From Actinoplanes sp. SE50/110 (GTDB lineage Bacteria > Actinomycetota > Actinomycetes > Mycobacteriales > Micromonosporaceae), in contig NZ_LT827010.1 in the NCBI RefSeq assembly GCF_900119315.1, positions 91,001 to 155,000 of the forward strand: DNA of 64,000 nt. The letters run 5' to 3'. Below are positions 48,051 to 55,807 of the stretch, one piece after another. How positions within the stretch are numbered: the first letter of the stretch is position 1; every line of letters begins with the position of its first letter. The notes beneath the pieces are model-generated. The model did no database searches and was not told the origin of the DNA. It saw only the letters and a list, made by a program, of their open reading frames with translations. Both the position numbers and the translations under genes were made by a program.

Positions 48051-48890
48051 GTGCCGTCACTGTTCGCGTCGTACCTACGGGTTTACGAGCCACTGACCGC
48101 CTTCGACCGGGAGCGGCAGGTCTTCTGGCGCCGCTACGCCAAGGAGGGTCGCGACCTGGGGCCGATCGAGGGCCCGGTCCGGCAGCGCACCGCCGTCCTG
48201 GAGGCGCTCGGCGCCGGGTGGACCCGGCTGCCCGACCTGCCCGACGAGGCGTATGTCCTGGAGTGGGAGAACGCTCTGCTGATCTGCCCGTGGAACCTGC
48301 GGCTGCGGGTCGCCGAGGCGGCACTGAGCGCCCGCGACGGCGTTCCGGCGGTGCTGGCCGACGCGTTCGTCCCCCCGGTGCTGGCCGGCCAGGCCAAGGC
48401 GGTGGTGGAGGACTGGCGCAGCGGCGCCCGGGTGCTGGAGCAGGGCGTTCCTCGGGTGCACGAGCAGATCGCCACCTGGGGGGTCCCACTGCGCTGGTTC
48501 GCCTTCGTCGACCTGGAGGAGCGGGAGATCGCCCTGACCGGCCGGCGGCGCACCCTGCGTTACCGGACCGAGATCTCCAAGGCTCGCCGGCGCGCGCATC
48601 GGGCGGTGTCGGTGCTGCGTAAGTCGCTCGGCGACGCCCCGATCACCGAGGCGGTCGAGGAGGGCACCCGGTGGTTGGAGGAGTTCCACCCCCGGTCGGT
48701 GGTCGAGCTGGACTACGGCGGCCTGGTCAACCTCCTTCCGGAGGACAAGCTGACCGGTGACGATTCCCCCGGACTGGTGGCGGCCGGGCTGTCCGCCCTG
48801 TCCCAGGGCGACGCCGACGCGGCTGGCGAGGCGTACGAGAAGCTGGTCGCTAGATGGCGAAGTGTCCAACTTCTGGAGCGGTGCAACTGA
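48051..48890 (+). CDS. Conserved actinobacterial hypothetical protein, 279 aa
   Basis: Begins (GTG) [23 protein letters not shown], with later [21 protein letters not shown] and [18 protein letters not shown] segments. Helical and soluble, it has many Arg/Glu and no signal or membrane helix. Proteins of this size and start pattern occur between vdh and bldC in related genomes, but no function is known to me. The two segments around '[21 protein letters not shown]' and the acidic C-terminal half suggest protein or nucleic-acid contacts, which is speculation. Confidence 0.75.
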   Translation: MPSLFASYLRVYEPLTAFDRERQVFWRRYAKEGRDLGPIEGPVRQRTAVLEALGAGWTRLPDLPDEAYVLEWENALLICPWNLRLRVAEAALSARDGVPAVLADAFVPPVLAGQAKAVVEDWRSGARVLEQGVPRVHEQIATWGVPLRWFAFVDLEEREIALTGRRRTLRYRTEISKARRRAHRAVSVLRKSLGDAPITEAVEEGTRWLEEFHPRSVVELDYGGLVNLLPEDKLTGDDSPGLVAAGLSALSQGDADAAGEAYEKLVARWRSVQLLERCN

Positions 48891-49119
48891 CCTGGGGAAA
48901 TAGGACAGATCGGGAAGTTTCCCCGCCGATGAGAGCGCTCCCGAAGCGAACACTCTTCGTAATCGGCGACCCCCGAAGCGTGATAATCGGACTAAACGAG
49001 ACACTATCTGGCGTAGAAAACACGCAAAAATCGGGCATGCTTCATCCGTCTATCTGGGGACGTTCGTCCGTTCGGCCCATGTCGGACATCGGGGACTAGC
49101 CGGACCATGAGAGACGCAC

Positions 49120-49146
49120 CGGCCGGCGGGACCCCGGCCGATGTTT
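49120..49146 (+). promoter_or_regulatory. Possible hairpin with U-tract in the bldC leader
   Basis: CGGCCGG at 49120-49126 and CCGGCCG at 49134-49140 can pair, and ATGTTTTT follows. It lies 26 bp before the bldC start and could be an attenuator or simply chance. Confidence 0.35.
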
Positions 49147-49171
49147 TTAGGCACCTGTGGAGGAGTGACCG

Positions 49172-49381
49172 ATGGCATCGCGTACGCACGATCCTGAGCC
49201 GCTACTAACGCCGGCCGAGGTGGCGTCGATGTTCCGTGTCGACCCGAAGACCGTCACCCGGTGGGCGAAGGCGGGCAAGCTCAGCGCTATTCGCACGCTC
49301 GGCGGCCACCGTCGCTACCGGGAGTCGGAGGTTCGCGCCCTGCTGCAGGGGCAGATTCCCACGCAGCGGCAGGGTGACTGA
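49172..49381 (+). CDS. bldC: Developmental regulator BldC
   Basis: This 69-residue MerR-like single-domain DNA-binding protein holds the vegetative state and sporulation timing in streptomycetes by cooperative binding to direct repeats. LTPAEVASMFRVDPKTVTRWAKAGKLSAIRTLGGHRRYRESEV is the complete family signature. GTGGAGGAG lies just upstream of the ATG. It sits in the usual vdh-bldC neighbourhood and has a nested inverted-repeat terminator. Confidence 0.97.
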   Translation: MASRTHDPEPLLTPAEVASMFRVDPKTVTRWAKAGKLSAIRTLGGHRRYRESEVRALLQGQIPTQRQGD

Positions 49382-49390
49382 CCGGTTCGA

Positions 49391-49480
49391 CCTAGATCGT
49401 TGTAAGGGGCGTGCGCTGGGGAAGGCGTATCGCCCCTTCTTCGTTTTCTCGTTCGTCCTCGGCTAGATCAACGATCTAGG
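49391..49480 (+). terminator. bldC terminator with nested inverted repeats
   Basis: An inner stem AAGGGGCG (49404-49411) / CGCCCCTT (49431-49438) is followed by CTTCGTTTTC. It is enclosed by a perfect 12-bp outer inverted repeat, CCTAGATCGTTG (49391-49402) and CAACGATCTAGG (49469-49480). The right arm is part of a smaller palindrome CTAGATC-aac-GATCTAG. Confidence 0.75.
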
Positions 49481-49546
49481 CCGGGCTGGGTTACGCGGGG
49501 GGGCCGAGTTGCCCCCCGGCGGGCGCGGCAACAAGAGTAGTGAGCC

Positions 49547-50323
49547 ATGGAGCAGCCGACGATCGGCGACGCCTTCGGCGAGATGATCACAGACGCGTAC
49601 GCGGTGCGAACCGGCATCGGCCCCCGCCCCCTGGCCGGTGGCCGCCTGCCCCGCCCGGTGATCGAGGTGATCGAGCGGGACGACGGCCTGATCAACGGTG
49701 CCCCGGCCGACCACTACCTGGACGAGCCGGACGCCTGGCAACCGCACGACCACCGGGCCCTGCGCCTGTGCCGCGGGCACGTGCTGGACATCGGGGTGGG
49801 CGCCGCCCGGATCGCGCTCGAACTGCAGCGCCGCGGCATGGCGGTGACCGGGCTGGACACCTCGCCCGGGGCGATCGCGGTGGCCCGCAAGCGGGGGCTG
49901 CGCGACACCGTGCTGAGCACCGTGGACCGCTACGCCACGGCCACCGCGCGATACGACACCTTCCTGCTGCTCGGCAACAACCTGGGCCTGATCGAGGGGC
50001 CCGAGCGGGCGCCGGCCTTCCTGGCGGCGCTGTCCCGCCTGGCGAACCCGGGTGCGCGGATCATCGCGCAGGGCGCCGACCCGTACGGCACCAAGGATCC
50101 GGTGCACGTCAGCTACCACCGGCGGAACCGGGAGCGCGGGCGGCTCGGCGGGCAGTTGCGGCTGCGGCTGCGCTACCGGCTGGTGGCCACCGACTGGTTC
50201 GACTATCTGAACTGCTCCGTTGACGAGCTCGACGCGCTGCTGCAGGGCACCGGATGGCATCTGAAATCGGTCGACCGGCAGGACCACCCGTACTACCTTG
50301 CGGTCATGGAGCAGAATCATTGA
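49547..50323 (+). CDS. SAM-dependent class I methyltransferase
   Basis: This 258-residue Rossmann methyltransferase has motif I HVLDIGVGAARIALELQRRG (about 77-96), acidic motif II GLDTSPGAIAVAR and the later FLLLGNNLGLIEG. No substrate signature is visible. The ATG at 49547 lies after the GCAACAAGAGTAGTGAGCC leader. The stop overlaps the KptA TTG start by 2 bp, so the pair is translationally coupled; RNA is therefore a possible substrate, by inference. Confidence 0.82.
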   Translation: MEQPTIGDAFGEMITDAYAVRTGIGPRPLAGGRLPRPVIEVIERDDGLINGAPADHYLDEPDAWQPHDHRALRLCRGHVLDIGVGAARIALELQRRGMAVTGLDTSPGAIAVARKRGLRDTVLSTVDRYATATARYDTFLLLGNNLGLIEGPERAPAFLAALSRLANPGARIIAQGADPYGTKDPVHVSYHRRNRERGRLGGQLRLRLRYRLVATDWFDYLNCSVDELDALLQGTGWHLKSVDRQDHPYYLAVMEQNH

Positions 50324-50886
50324 CCGAACTCACCCGTGACCAGGTGCGTCTCAGTCGCCGGATGTCCCTGGTGCTGCGGCACCGGCCGGAGACGGCCGGG
50401 CTGACGCTGGACCCGCAGGGCTGGGTGCCGGTCGCCGACTTCCTCGCCGCGCTGGGGATCAGCCGCGCCGAGCTCGACCACGTGGTCGCCTTCAACGACA
50501 AGTCCCGGTTCGCGGTCGCCGCCGGCCCCGACGGGGTGGAGCGGATCCGGGCCAGCCAGGGTCATTCCCGCCGGGTCGAGGTCGACCTGGACCTGCCGCC
50601 GGCCATCCCGCCCGCGACGCTGTTCCACGGCACGCCGCGGGCCAACCTCGACGCGATCCTGCGGGACGGGCTGCGCCCGCGCACCCGGCACCACGTGCAC
50701 CTGTCGGCGGACGTGCCGACCGCCCTGGTGGTGGGCCGGCGCCGGTCGCCCGACGTGGTGGTCTTCGAGGTGGCCGCCGGGGTGATGGCCGCCGCGGGGC
50801 ACGTCTTCCACCGCAGCGAGAACGGGGTCTGGTTGACCTCCGTCGTGCCCCCAGTGCACCTTTCGCTAAAACGGACAAATCCGTAA
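50320..50886 (+). CDS. kptA: RNA 2'-phosphotransferase (KptA/Tpt1 family)
   Basis: This 188-residue Tpt1-type enzyme transfers a 2'-phosphate from RNA to NAD+, giving ADP-ribose 1'',2''-cyclic phosphate. The N-terminal winged helix starts LSRRMSLVLRHRPETAGLTLDPQGWV; the ADP-ribosyltransferase-like C-terminal part has the family His/Arg residues in LFHGTPRANLDAIL, GLRPRTRHHVHLS and FHRSENGVWLT. The TTG at 50320 is chosen since the family begins there and it overlaps the methyltransferase stop. In bacteria no 2'-phosphate tRNA splicing is known; its target may be damaged RNA. Confidence 0.9.
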   Translation: MTELTRDQVRLSRRMSLVLRHRPETAGLTLDPQGWVPVADFLAALGISRAELDHVVAFNDKSRFAVAAGPDGVERIRASQGHSRRVEVDLDLPPAIPPATLFHGTPRANLDAILRDGLRPRTRHHVHLSADVPTALVVGRRRSPDVVVFEVAAGVMAAAGHVFHRSENGVWLTSVVPPVHLSLKRTNP

Positions 50887-50969
50887 TCTGCCAGGTTGAT
50901 CGTCCGTCCACTGTGGCGACCGGCCAGGATCACCGGACATCACCGCGCCTGCGCCGATAGCGTGGACGA

Positions 50970-51545
50970 ATGGGGACGGTCACGCGGCGTCATCTCACCG
51001 ATCTCCCCAGCACACCCGGACTGCTCGGCGCGATCGTTCTGGTCGCCCTCCTGGCGGCGCTCGCCTTCGGCCTGCCGGCACTCGACCACGCCGTCTCGGC
51101 CCAGCGGGCCGTGCCGGCCGGTCAGCCGTACCGGGTCGGTGCCGGGGTCACCGTGGTGCCCCCGACCGGCGCCACCCTGGACGTCACCGGGACCCGGCCG
51201 GGCGAGGACCAGGGCACCGCGCTGTTCCGGCTCGGCCCGGTGCGGTACGCGATCGCCGTACAACCCTTCTCCGGCAACCTCACCCAGGCCGCCGTCCGAC
51301 TCCGGCAGCGGATCACCGGCACCGCCGGCTACCAGATCACCGGCACCCAGCTCGCCGTCTCCACCGCCGGTGGGCTGGCCGGTCTGCAGGGCGGATACAC
51401 CGCCGGCGACCGCGGCGGCCGGTACGCCGTCTTCGTCGTGCACGGCCTGACCATCGAGGTCACCGTCAGCGGCGCCGACCTCGACCTGGACCACACGCTG
51501 CCGGCCATCGACGCCAGCACCCGGACCGTGCGATACGAGGGGTGA
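50970..51545 (+). CDS. Single-pass membrane protein upstream of the PrsW-type protease
   Basis: The product is not recognised. A short basic N-terminus is followed by a membrane helix at about residues 18-40 (LLGAIVLVALLAALAFGLPA). The extracytoplasmic ~145-residue domain is rich in Gly, Thr and Val (GAGVTVVPPTGATLDVTG). The ATG at 50970 has no strong ribosome-binding site. The PrsW-type gene begins 3 bp after its stop, so the two are coupled, and the exposed domain could be a substrate or partner of the protease. Confidence 0.65.
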   Translation: MGTVTRRHLTDLPSTPGLLGAIVLVALLAALAFGLPALDHAVSAQRAVPAGQPYRVGAGVTVVPPTGATLDVTGTRPGEDQGTALFRLGPVRYAIAVQPFSGNLTQAAVRLRQRITGTAGYQITGTQLAVSTAGGLAGLQGGYTAGDRGGRYAVFVVHGLTIEVTVSGADLDLDHTLPAIDASTRTVRYEG

Positions 51546-51548
51546 CCG

Positions 51549-52817
51549 ATGAGTGAACCGGTGCGGCCCGGCGACACCCGGCTCGACACCCTCGTCCGGG
51601 TGCCCGCGTTCTGGGTGGTGATCACCCTGCTCGCCGCCGGCGCGGTGCGGATGTCGCAACTCCTGGCCCGGTTCCTGCACCTCTACCCGATCGCCACGAT
51701 CACCGCGCTCGGCCTGTTCGCCCTGCTCGCCGTCCCGTTCTGGATGTTCGTCCAGGAGCTCGACTTCCTGGAACGGGAACCGGCCGGGCTGCTCGCCGTC
51801 GCGTTCGCCTGGGGCGGTGTGGTCGCCACCAGCGTCTCCATCCCGGGCAGCACCGCCCTGGAGAACCTGATCGCCAAACTCGGCTCACCCGGCCTGGCCG
51901 CCGACTGGGGCGCCGCCCTGGCCGGCCCCACGGTCGAGGAGATCGCCAAGACGCTCGGCGTGGTGGCCATCGTGCTGATCGCCCGCTCCCAGGTGAACAG
52001 CGTGCTGGACGGCGTCGTCTACGGCGCGCTGGTCGGGCTCGGCTTCCAGATCGTCGAGGACATCGTCTTCGCGATCGGGGCGGTCGCGCTGGCCGGGCAG
52101 GGCGACGAGGTGCGGCCGGTGATCACCACGTTCCTGGTCCGTGGATTCCTGGCCGGGGTCTGGAGTCACACCCTGTTCGGCGCGCTGGCCGGCGCCGGCA
52201 TCGGCTATCTGGTGGTGCACACCGACCGCAGCCGGTCGCGCCGGCTCACGATGGCCGGCCTGGCCCTGTTCGGCGCGTGGGCGTCACACGTGCTGTGGAA
52301 CTCGCCGCTGTTCCGCGACGGGCTCGGCAACGGCGCGGTGGCGTTGCTCGCCGTGCTCACCTTCAAAGGCCTGCCGCCGCTGCTGCTGATCCTGTTCCTG
52401 GTCCGCCGGGCGCACGACCGCGAGGCGGAGTATTACGTCGCCCGGCTCGCCGGGCTCGGCGACCCCGAGGTGATCACCGAGGCCGAGTTGCACGCGCTCG
52501 GTTCCGGGGCCCGCCGGGCCGCGGCCCGCCGGCACGCCGGCGACCGGGCCGGCCGCCGGGCCAGGTCGGCGGTGCGCCGTCTGCAGCGCGCCCAGGCCCG
52601 GCTGGCCGTCGAGCTCAGCCGGACGTCCCAACCGCTGCCGCAGACAGATCACCACCATGGCGAGGTACGCCACCATCGCGCCACCCTGCAGGCTCTGGGG
52701 CACCCGGAGGCGGTCGAGGGGGTACGCACGTGGCGGCACACCGCCTCGACGGTGGGCACCGCAGCGGTGGCGATCGCCGTGCTGTGGGTTGCCCTGTCCG
52801 CCCTCGGCGGCGCCTGA
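51549..52817 (+). CDS. PrsW-family intramembrane metalloprotease
   Basis: The 422-residue membrane protein has about eight hydrophobic helices. PrsW-type motifs are AALAGPTVEEIAKTLGV (the EExxK region near residue 135), SVLDGVVYGALVGLGFQIVEDIVFA with a Glu/Asp, and GVWSHTLFGALAGAGIGY with His. Such proteins cleave anti-sigma factors or process membrane proteins. The C-terminal ~120 residues are cytosolic and Arg-rich, with an ending hydrophobic helix. It follows a single-pass protein gene. Confidence 0.82.
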   Translation: MSEPVRPGDTRLDTLVRVPAFWVVITLLAAGAVRMSQLLARFLHLYPIATITALGLFALLAVPFWMFVQELDFLEREPAGLLAVAFAWGGVVATSVSIPGSTALENLIAKLGSPGLAADWGAALAGPTVEEIAKTLGVVAIVLIARSQVNSVLDGVVYGALVGLGFQIVEDIVFAIGAVALAGQGDEVRPVITTFLVRGFLAGVWSHTLFGALAGAGIGYLVVHTDRSRSRRLTMAGLALFGAWASHVLWNSPLFRDGLGNGAVALLAVLTFKGLPPLLLILFLVRRAHDREAEYYVARLAGLGDPEVITEAELHALGSGARRAAARRHAGDRAGRRARSAVRRLQRAQARLAVELSRTSQPLPQTDHHHGEVRHHRATLQALGHPEAVEGVRTWRHTASTVGTAAVAIAVLWVALSALGGA

Positions 52818-52836
52818 CCCGCTGTCCGGGCGATGC

Positions 52837-53091
52837 TCAGACGGTGCCGGCCGGGGGCAGGCCGCCGTCCCCGTCGACGATCGTGTCCGGCGTGCCGTCC
52901 TCGTCCAGGTCGACCATCGTCACGTCGACCTTGCCGTCGCCGTCGGTGTCGAACTGGAACAGGTCCGGCTTGCCGTCGCCGTCGGTGTCCGACACCCAGA
53001 CGTCCACCTTCCCGTCGTGGTTGGCGTCGCTGGTGATCAGGTCGACGCGGTCGTCGCCCCGGGTCTCGACGATCTCCTGCGGCTCGCTCAT
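52837..53091 (-). CDS. Acidic Asp/Gly repeat protein, 84 aa
   Basis: This small protein consists largely of DxDxDGxxD-like repeats: SDANHDGKVDVWV, SDTDGDGKPDLFQF, DTDGDGKVDVTMV, DLDEDGTPDTIVDGDG. The spacing (about 14-15 residues) and Asp positions match calcium-binding thrombospondin type 3 or dockerin-like loops. No signal peptide is visible, so cytosolic calcium or metal binding is implied; secretion by another route is possible. The ATG at 53091 follows GAGACGAG. Confidence 0.7.
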   Translation of the reverse strand: MSEPQEIVETRGDDRVDLITSDANHDGKVDVWVSDTDGDGKPDLFQFDTDGDGKVDVTMVDLDEDGTPDTIVDGDGGLPPAGTV

Positions 53092-53265
53092 CTCGTCTCC
53101 TCTTGCGGAATTCCAGGATCTGTCAGTCGGTACGGACCCCGACTCTGCCCGGATGGATCACGCGGCACAACCGCCACATGAGTACCCGGTGGACGCAAAC
53201 CGCAGTCCGATCGTTGTGACACGTGTCGCTGGTGCCCGATCCGGCCGGGGGTAACGTACGCCGTC

Positions 53266-53685
53266 GTGGATATCGCGGAAGACGGCATGCAGCACCTCTT
53301 CACCAGCAACGGAGGCGGTGCGCTTGCCGAGCGGATGGGCATCGTGATCACCGAGGCCACGGCGGAGCGGGTGGTCGGCACGATGCCGGTCGAGGGCAAC
53401 ACCCAGCCGTACGGTCTGCTGCACGGCGGAGCGTCCTGCGTGCTCGCCGAGACCCTCGGGTCGGTCGGCGCGGTCCTGCACGGGCAGACGGTCGATCGGC
53501 CGTTCGCGGTCGGCGTCGACATCAACGCCACCCACCACAAGGCGGCCCGCTCCGGCCTGGTGACCGGCGTCGCGGTGCCGGTGCACCGAGGTCGCGCCGT
53601 GGCCACCTACGAGGTGGTTCTGGAGGACGAGGCCGGCGAGCGGGTCTGCACCGCCCGCATCACGTGCCTGCTGCGCGGCGCCTGA
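53266..53685 (+). CDS. PaaI/hotdog-fold acyl-CoA thioesterase
   Basis: This 139-residue hotdog-fold protein has the YGLLHGGASCVLAETLGSVGA motif with catalytic Glu near residue 65, VGVDINATHHKAARSGLVTG, and the terminal beta strand. It likely hydrolyses aromatic or fatty acyl-CoA such as 4-hydroxybenzoyl- or phenylacetyl-type CoA. The start is a GTG at 53266. It stands alone between the Asp/Gly-repeat gene and a hypothetical. Confidence 0.88.
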   Translation: MDIAEDGMQHLFTSNGGGALAERMGIVITEATAERVVGTMPVEGNTQPYGLLHGGASCVLAETLGSVGAVLHGQTVDRPFAVGVDINATHHKAARSGLVTGVAVPVHRGRAVATYEVVLEDEAGERVCTARITCLLRGA

Positions 53686-53870
53686 CTCGCACCGCCTCGG
53701 TCACCTGACCGGCTTCCGCGTCCGACTCGGCACCGCCCATGACCTGGCTGTTTCGCGGCCCTCTCGCCCGGCGGCCGATCCGCGGCCGCCCGGAGGCGGG
53801 CGGCCGGACCGCTTTCCCGGAGTCGTTCGCCGCCGAGCGTGGCTTGACGATTACGCGTACGGTTTGGAAC

Positions 53871-54260
53871 GTGACCGAAGCACCACAGCACGCGTTCGAC
53901 GACGCCACGCAGATCCTGACCTCCGCGCTCAGCGGTGACAGCGATGCCGTGGCCAGCACCTTCAACGCCGTCGTCAGCCGGGACGGCGTCGTCGGCGCGT
54001 GGGACGTCGCGTGGTGCCTGGCCGCCACCATGGTCGGCCAGCTACCCGGCATCGGCGCCTGGACCCTGGAATTCCCTGGTATCGACGATGCCCGATACGA
54101 TAAGCGTTGGGTCGCCCGTTTCGTCAGCGCCTACGTCAACGGGGACGCCAACACCGGCGAAGCCCTCTTCGGCGCCGCGATCGCCGACGGCCAGCTGCCC
54201 GACTGCCTGCTCGCCCTGGCCGGCTCCACGGTCGCGACACTGCGTCACCGGGCGGCCTGA
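53871..54260 (+). CDS. Hypothetical protein, ~129 aa
   Basis: The product is not recognised. This helical soluble protein (QHAFDDATQILTSALSGD, GVVGAWDVAWCLAATMVGQLPG, WVARFVSAYVNGDANTGEALFGAAIA) may be a small alpha-helical repeat. A GTG at 53871 is taken because the sequence further upstream is of low-complexity character; the frame is open back to 53739. It ends 4 bp from the stop of the convergent minus-strand gene. Confidence 0.6.
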   Translation: MTEAPQHAFDDATQILTSALSGDSDAVASTFNAVVSRDGVVGAWDVAWCLAATMVGQLPGIGAWTLEFPGIDDARYDKRWVARFVSAYVNGDANTGEALFGAAIADGQLPDCLLALAGSTVATLRHRAA

Positions 54261-54264
54261 GCGG

Positions 54265-54573
54265 TCACTGCTTCTTCAGATACAACGCCTTCGCGTACTG
54301 CGTCGCGGCGGCCGTGTTGTACATCGACGCCTGCGACATGAAGAAGGTGTTGTCCGCGATCGCCCGGGACGCCTGCGTGGTGCCGGCGAACCTGATGTCC
54401 GCCTCCGCCTCGGACAACCCGCGCGCCATGAACTGCCGGCGCATCGCAATCCGCCCGCGCCGGAACGTCTCGGCCGCCTCCTCCGCGTTTCTCATGAAGG
54501 TCATCGCCTTTTCCGCCAGAGCCTCGGCCAGGTTGTAAGCCGTCTGCTCGGCCTCGTTCGTGAAGCTCTGCAC
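54265..54573 (-). CDS. Small helical hypothetical protein, ~102 aa
   Basis: This helix-rich protein, with segments such as NEAEQTAYNLAEALAEKAMTFMRNAEEAAETF and MRRQFMARGLSEAEADIRFAG, has no membrane helix. The GTG at 54573 is chosen because GAGGAGG precedes it at good spacing. Repeated Ala and Glu at heptad-like intervals suggest a coiled coil or a helical bundle. Unknown function. Confidence 0.65.
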   Translation of the reverse strand: MQSFTNEAEQTAYNLAEALAEKAMTFMRNAEEAAETFRRGRIAMRRQFMARGLSEAEADIRFAGTTQASRAIADNTFFMSQASMYNTAAATQYAKALYLKKQ

Positions 54574-54918
54574 GTCGCTGTGCCTCCTCGCCAACCGGAC
54601 CGATACCGCTAACACTCTTAGTCAGCGGAGCCGTCCGCTACAAGAGGCTTTCCCCGCCCTGTGGACAACCGGCCCGACGGCGCGTTCCCGAGTAGACCTT
54701 CACCGCTCCACCCTGGACCGCCGATCCGCCGCCGCCCCGAGCCCCCGTCCGGTGGCCACGTCCCGGCGTTTCTCCGGGCGCCGACCGGCACCATCGTCCA
54801 AGGCAACCCGGTTTGCTCCCGGCCGCTCGGCGGCGAGTGGCACGAATCAGGGAGCAACCGCGAAACCGATCGTTCATACGATGGCGGGACGAGCCGCGGG
54901 GGCGCTCGCGCAAAGCAG

Positions 54919-54946
54919 AAGCGCCCGGCGCCTCCGCCGGGCGCTT
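54919..54946. terminator. 12-bp hairpin downstream of tRNA cluster
   Basis: AAGCGCCCGGCG at 54919-54930 and CGCCGGGCGCTT at 54935-54946 are exact complements with a CCTC loop. No U-tract follows on either strand, so its role is unclear; it may be a second termination site. Confidence 0.5.
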
Positions 54947-55111
54947 CACACGCTCAACTGCCGACCAGATCCCGGGACGGCCGGGAACATCTGTTACGCG
55001 ACCCCGGCGGCGGCGCCCGTCGGGACGAGCGGGGAAGCGAATGTCGGGGAGGAGCAAGAAACAAAACGCCGGTGAGAAGCCGGAAGCAGACGTCGGGGAG
55101 GCCCGGAAAGC

Positions 55112-55144
55112 AAAACGTCCACCATGCGTTTCCGCAGGTGGACG
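55112..55144 (-). terminator. Intrinsic terminator of the tRNA operon
   Basis: On the minus strand CGTCCACC and GGTGGACG (55116-55123 and 55137-55144) form an 8-bp stem. It is followed by TTTTGC, 24 bases after the tRNA-Phe 3' end. Confidence 0.8.
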
Positions 55145-55168
55145 GTGCTCAGTGCCCGGCGAGAGGCC

Positions 55169-55245
55169 TGGTGGCCAGGGGCGGGGTCGAACCGCCGACC
55201 TTCCGATTTTCAGTCGGACGCTCGTACCAACTGAGCTACCTGGCC
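55169..55245 (-). tRNA. tRNA-Phe (GAA)
   Basis: A full cloverleaf on the minus strand: acceptor GGCCAGG pairs with CCTGGCC; the anticodon loop contains GAA; the T-loop is GTTCGAC. The 3' CCA is encoded. It is the last gene of the three-tRNA cluster. Confidence 0.95.
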
Positions 55246-55260
55246 GTGCTTGGTGCTTTG

Positions 55261-55334
55261 CGGTCCTGACGGGACTTGAACCCGCGACCTCCGCCTTGAC
55301 AGGGCGGCGAGCACTCCAACTGCTCCACAGGACC
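55261..55334 (-). tRNA. tRNA-Asp (GTC)
   Basis: A cloverleaf on the minus strand with acceptor GGTCCTG/CAGGACC, anticodon GTC in the loop CTGTCAA and T-loop GTTCAAG. The 3' CCA is not encoded. It lies between tRNA-Glu and tRNA-Phe. Confidence 0.95.
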
Positions 55335-55396
55335 TTGCTATTTCACTGCTTTTCTTGCTCTGGTCTGTCAGCGACCTGCGTCGCTAACCTTACCAG

Positions 55397-55469
55397 TACC
55401 CCCAACGGGATTCGAACCCGTGCTACCGCCTTGAAAGGGCGGCGTCCTAGGCCACTAGACGATGAGGGC
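55397..55469 (-). tRNA. tRNA-Glu (TTC)
   Basis: A cloverleaf on the minus strand with acceptor GCCCTCA/TGGGGGT, anticodon TTC in loop CTTTCAA and T-loop GTTCGAA. The 3' CCA is not encoded. It is first in the cluster. Confidence 0.95.
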
Positions 55470-55807
55470 AACTCCGCCATCATTGCACATCAAGCTGGGT
55501 GCTCGATCAGCAACGTTTGGTGGCCTTCGCCCCAACCGCGCCCCGTTGAGGCCTGCAAAGCATATGTGATCCACCGAGCGGCCGCCAAATCGGTATCCCT
55601 CTTTCCGCCTGTACCTCGCTGACCAGGGGAAACGTTGCCGGCCGGCCGTCGGCAAGGCGCTGGGCCGCGCCAAGGCGGCCGCACGGAGAGGGCCGCACGG
55701 GCAGGGCCGCACGGGCAGGGGCGTGCGGGCAGGGGCCGTGCGGGCAGGGGCGTGCGGGCAGGGGCCGTGCGGGCAGGGGCCGTGCGGGCAGGGGCGTGCG
55801 GAGGCGG
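55470..55807. other. Intergenic region upstream of tRNA-Glu
   Basis: It contains the presumed tRNA promoter nearer 55470-55650 and a GC-rich tandem repeat (55688-55802). No gene is recognised. Confidence 0.5.
55688..55802. repeat. GC-rich tandem repeat of about 15 bp
   Basis: Roughly seven or eight units of the type GGGCAGGGGCCGTGC or GGGCAGGGCCGCAC follow each other, alternating 14- and 15-bp spacing. It ends 5 bp before the stop codon of the B12-type regulator. Confidence 0.75.

Larger units (their letters stand above)
54574..55168. other. 595-bp intergenic region 3' of the tRNA cluster
   Basis: This gap holds two hairpins listed separately: 54919-54946, and the likely tRNA terminator at 55112-55144. 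The remainder has several open frames with low-complexity Arg/Gly translations, none convincing. No gene is supported. Confidence 0.5.

Noticed and set aside
51000..54260. Horizontal-transfer island
   Set aside because: GC content and codon use look like those of the flanks; no integrase, tRNA-adjacent attachment repeat or mobile gene was seen.
55688..55802. Possible CRISPR-like array
   Set aside because: The units are 14-15 bp without spacers of constant length, so it is a simple GC-rich tandem repeat.
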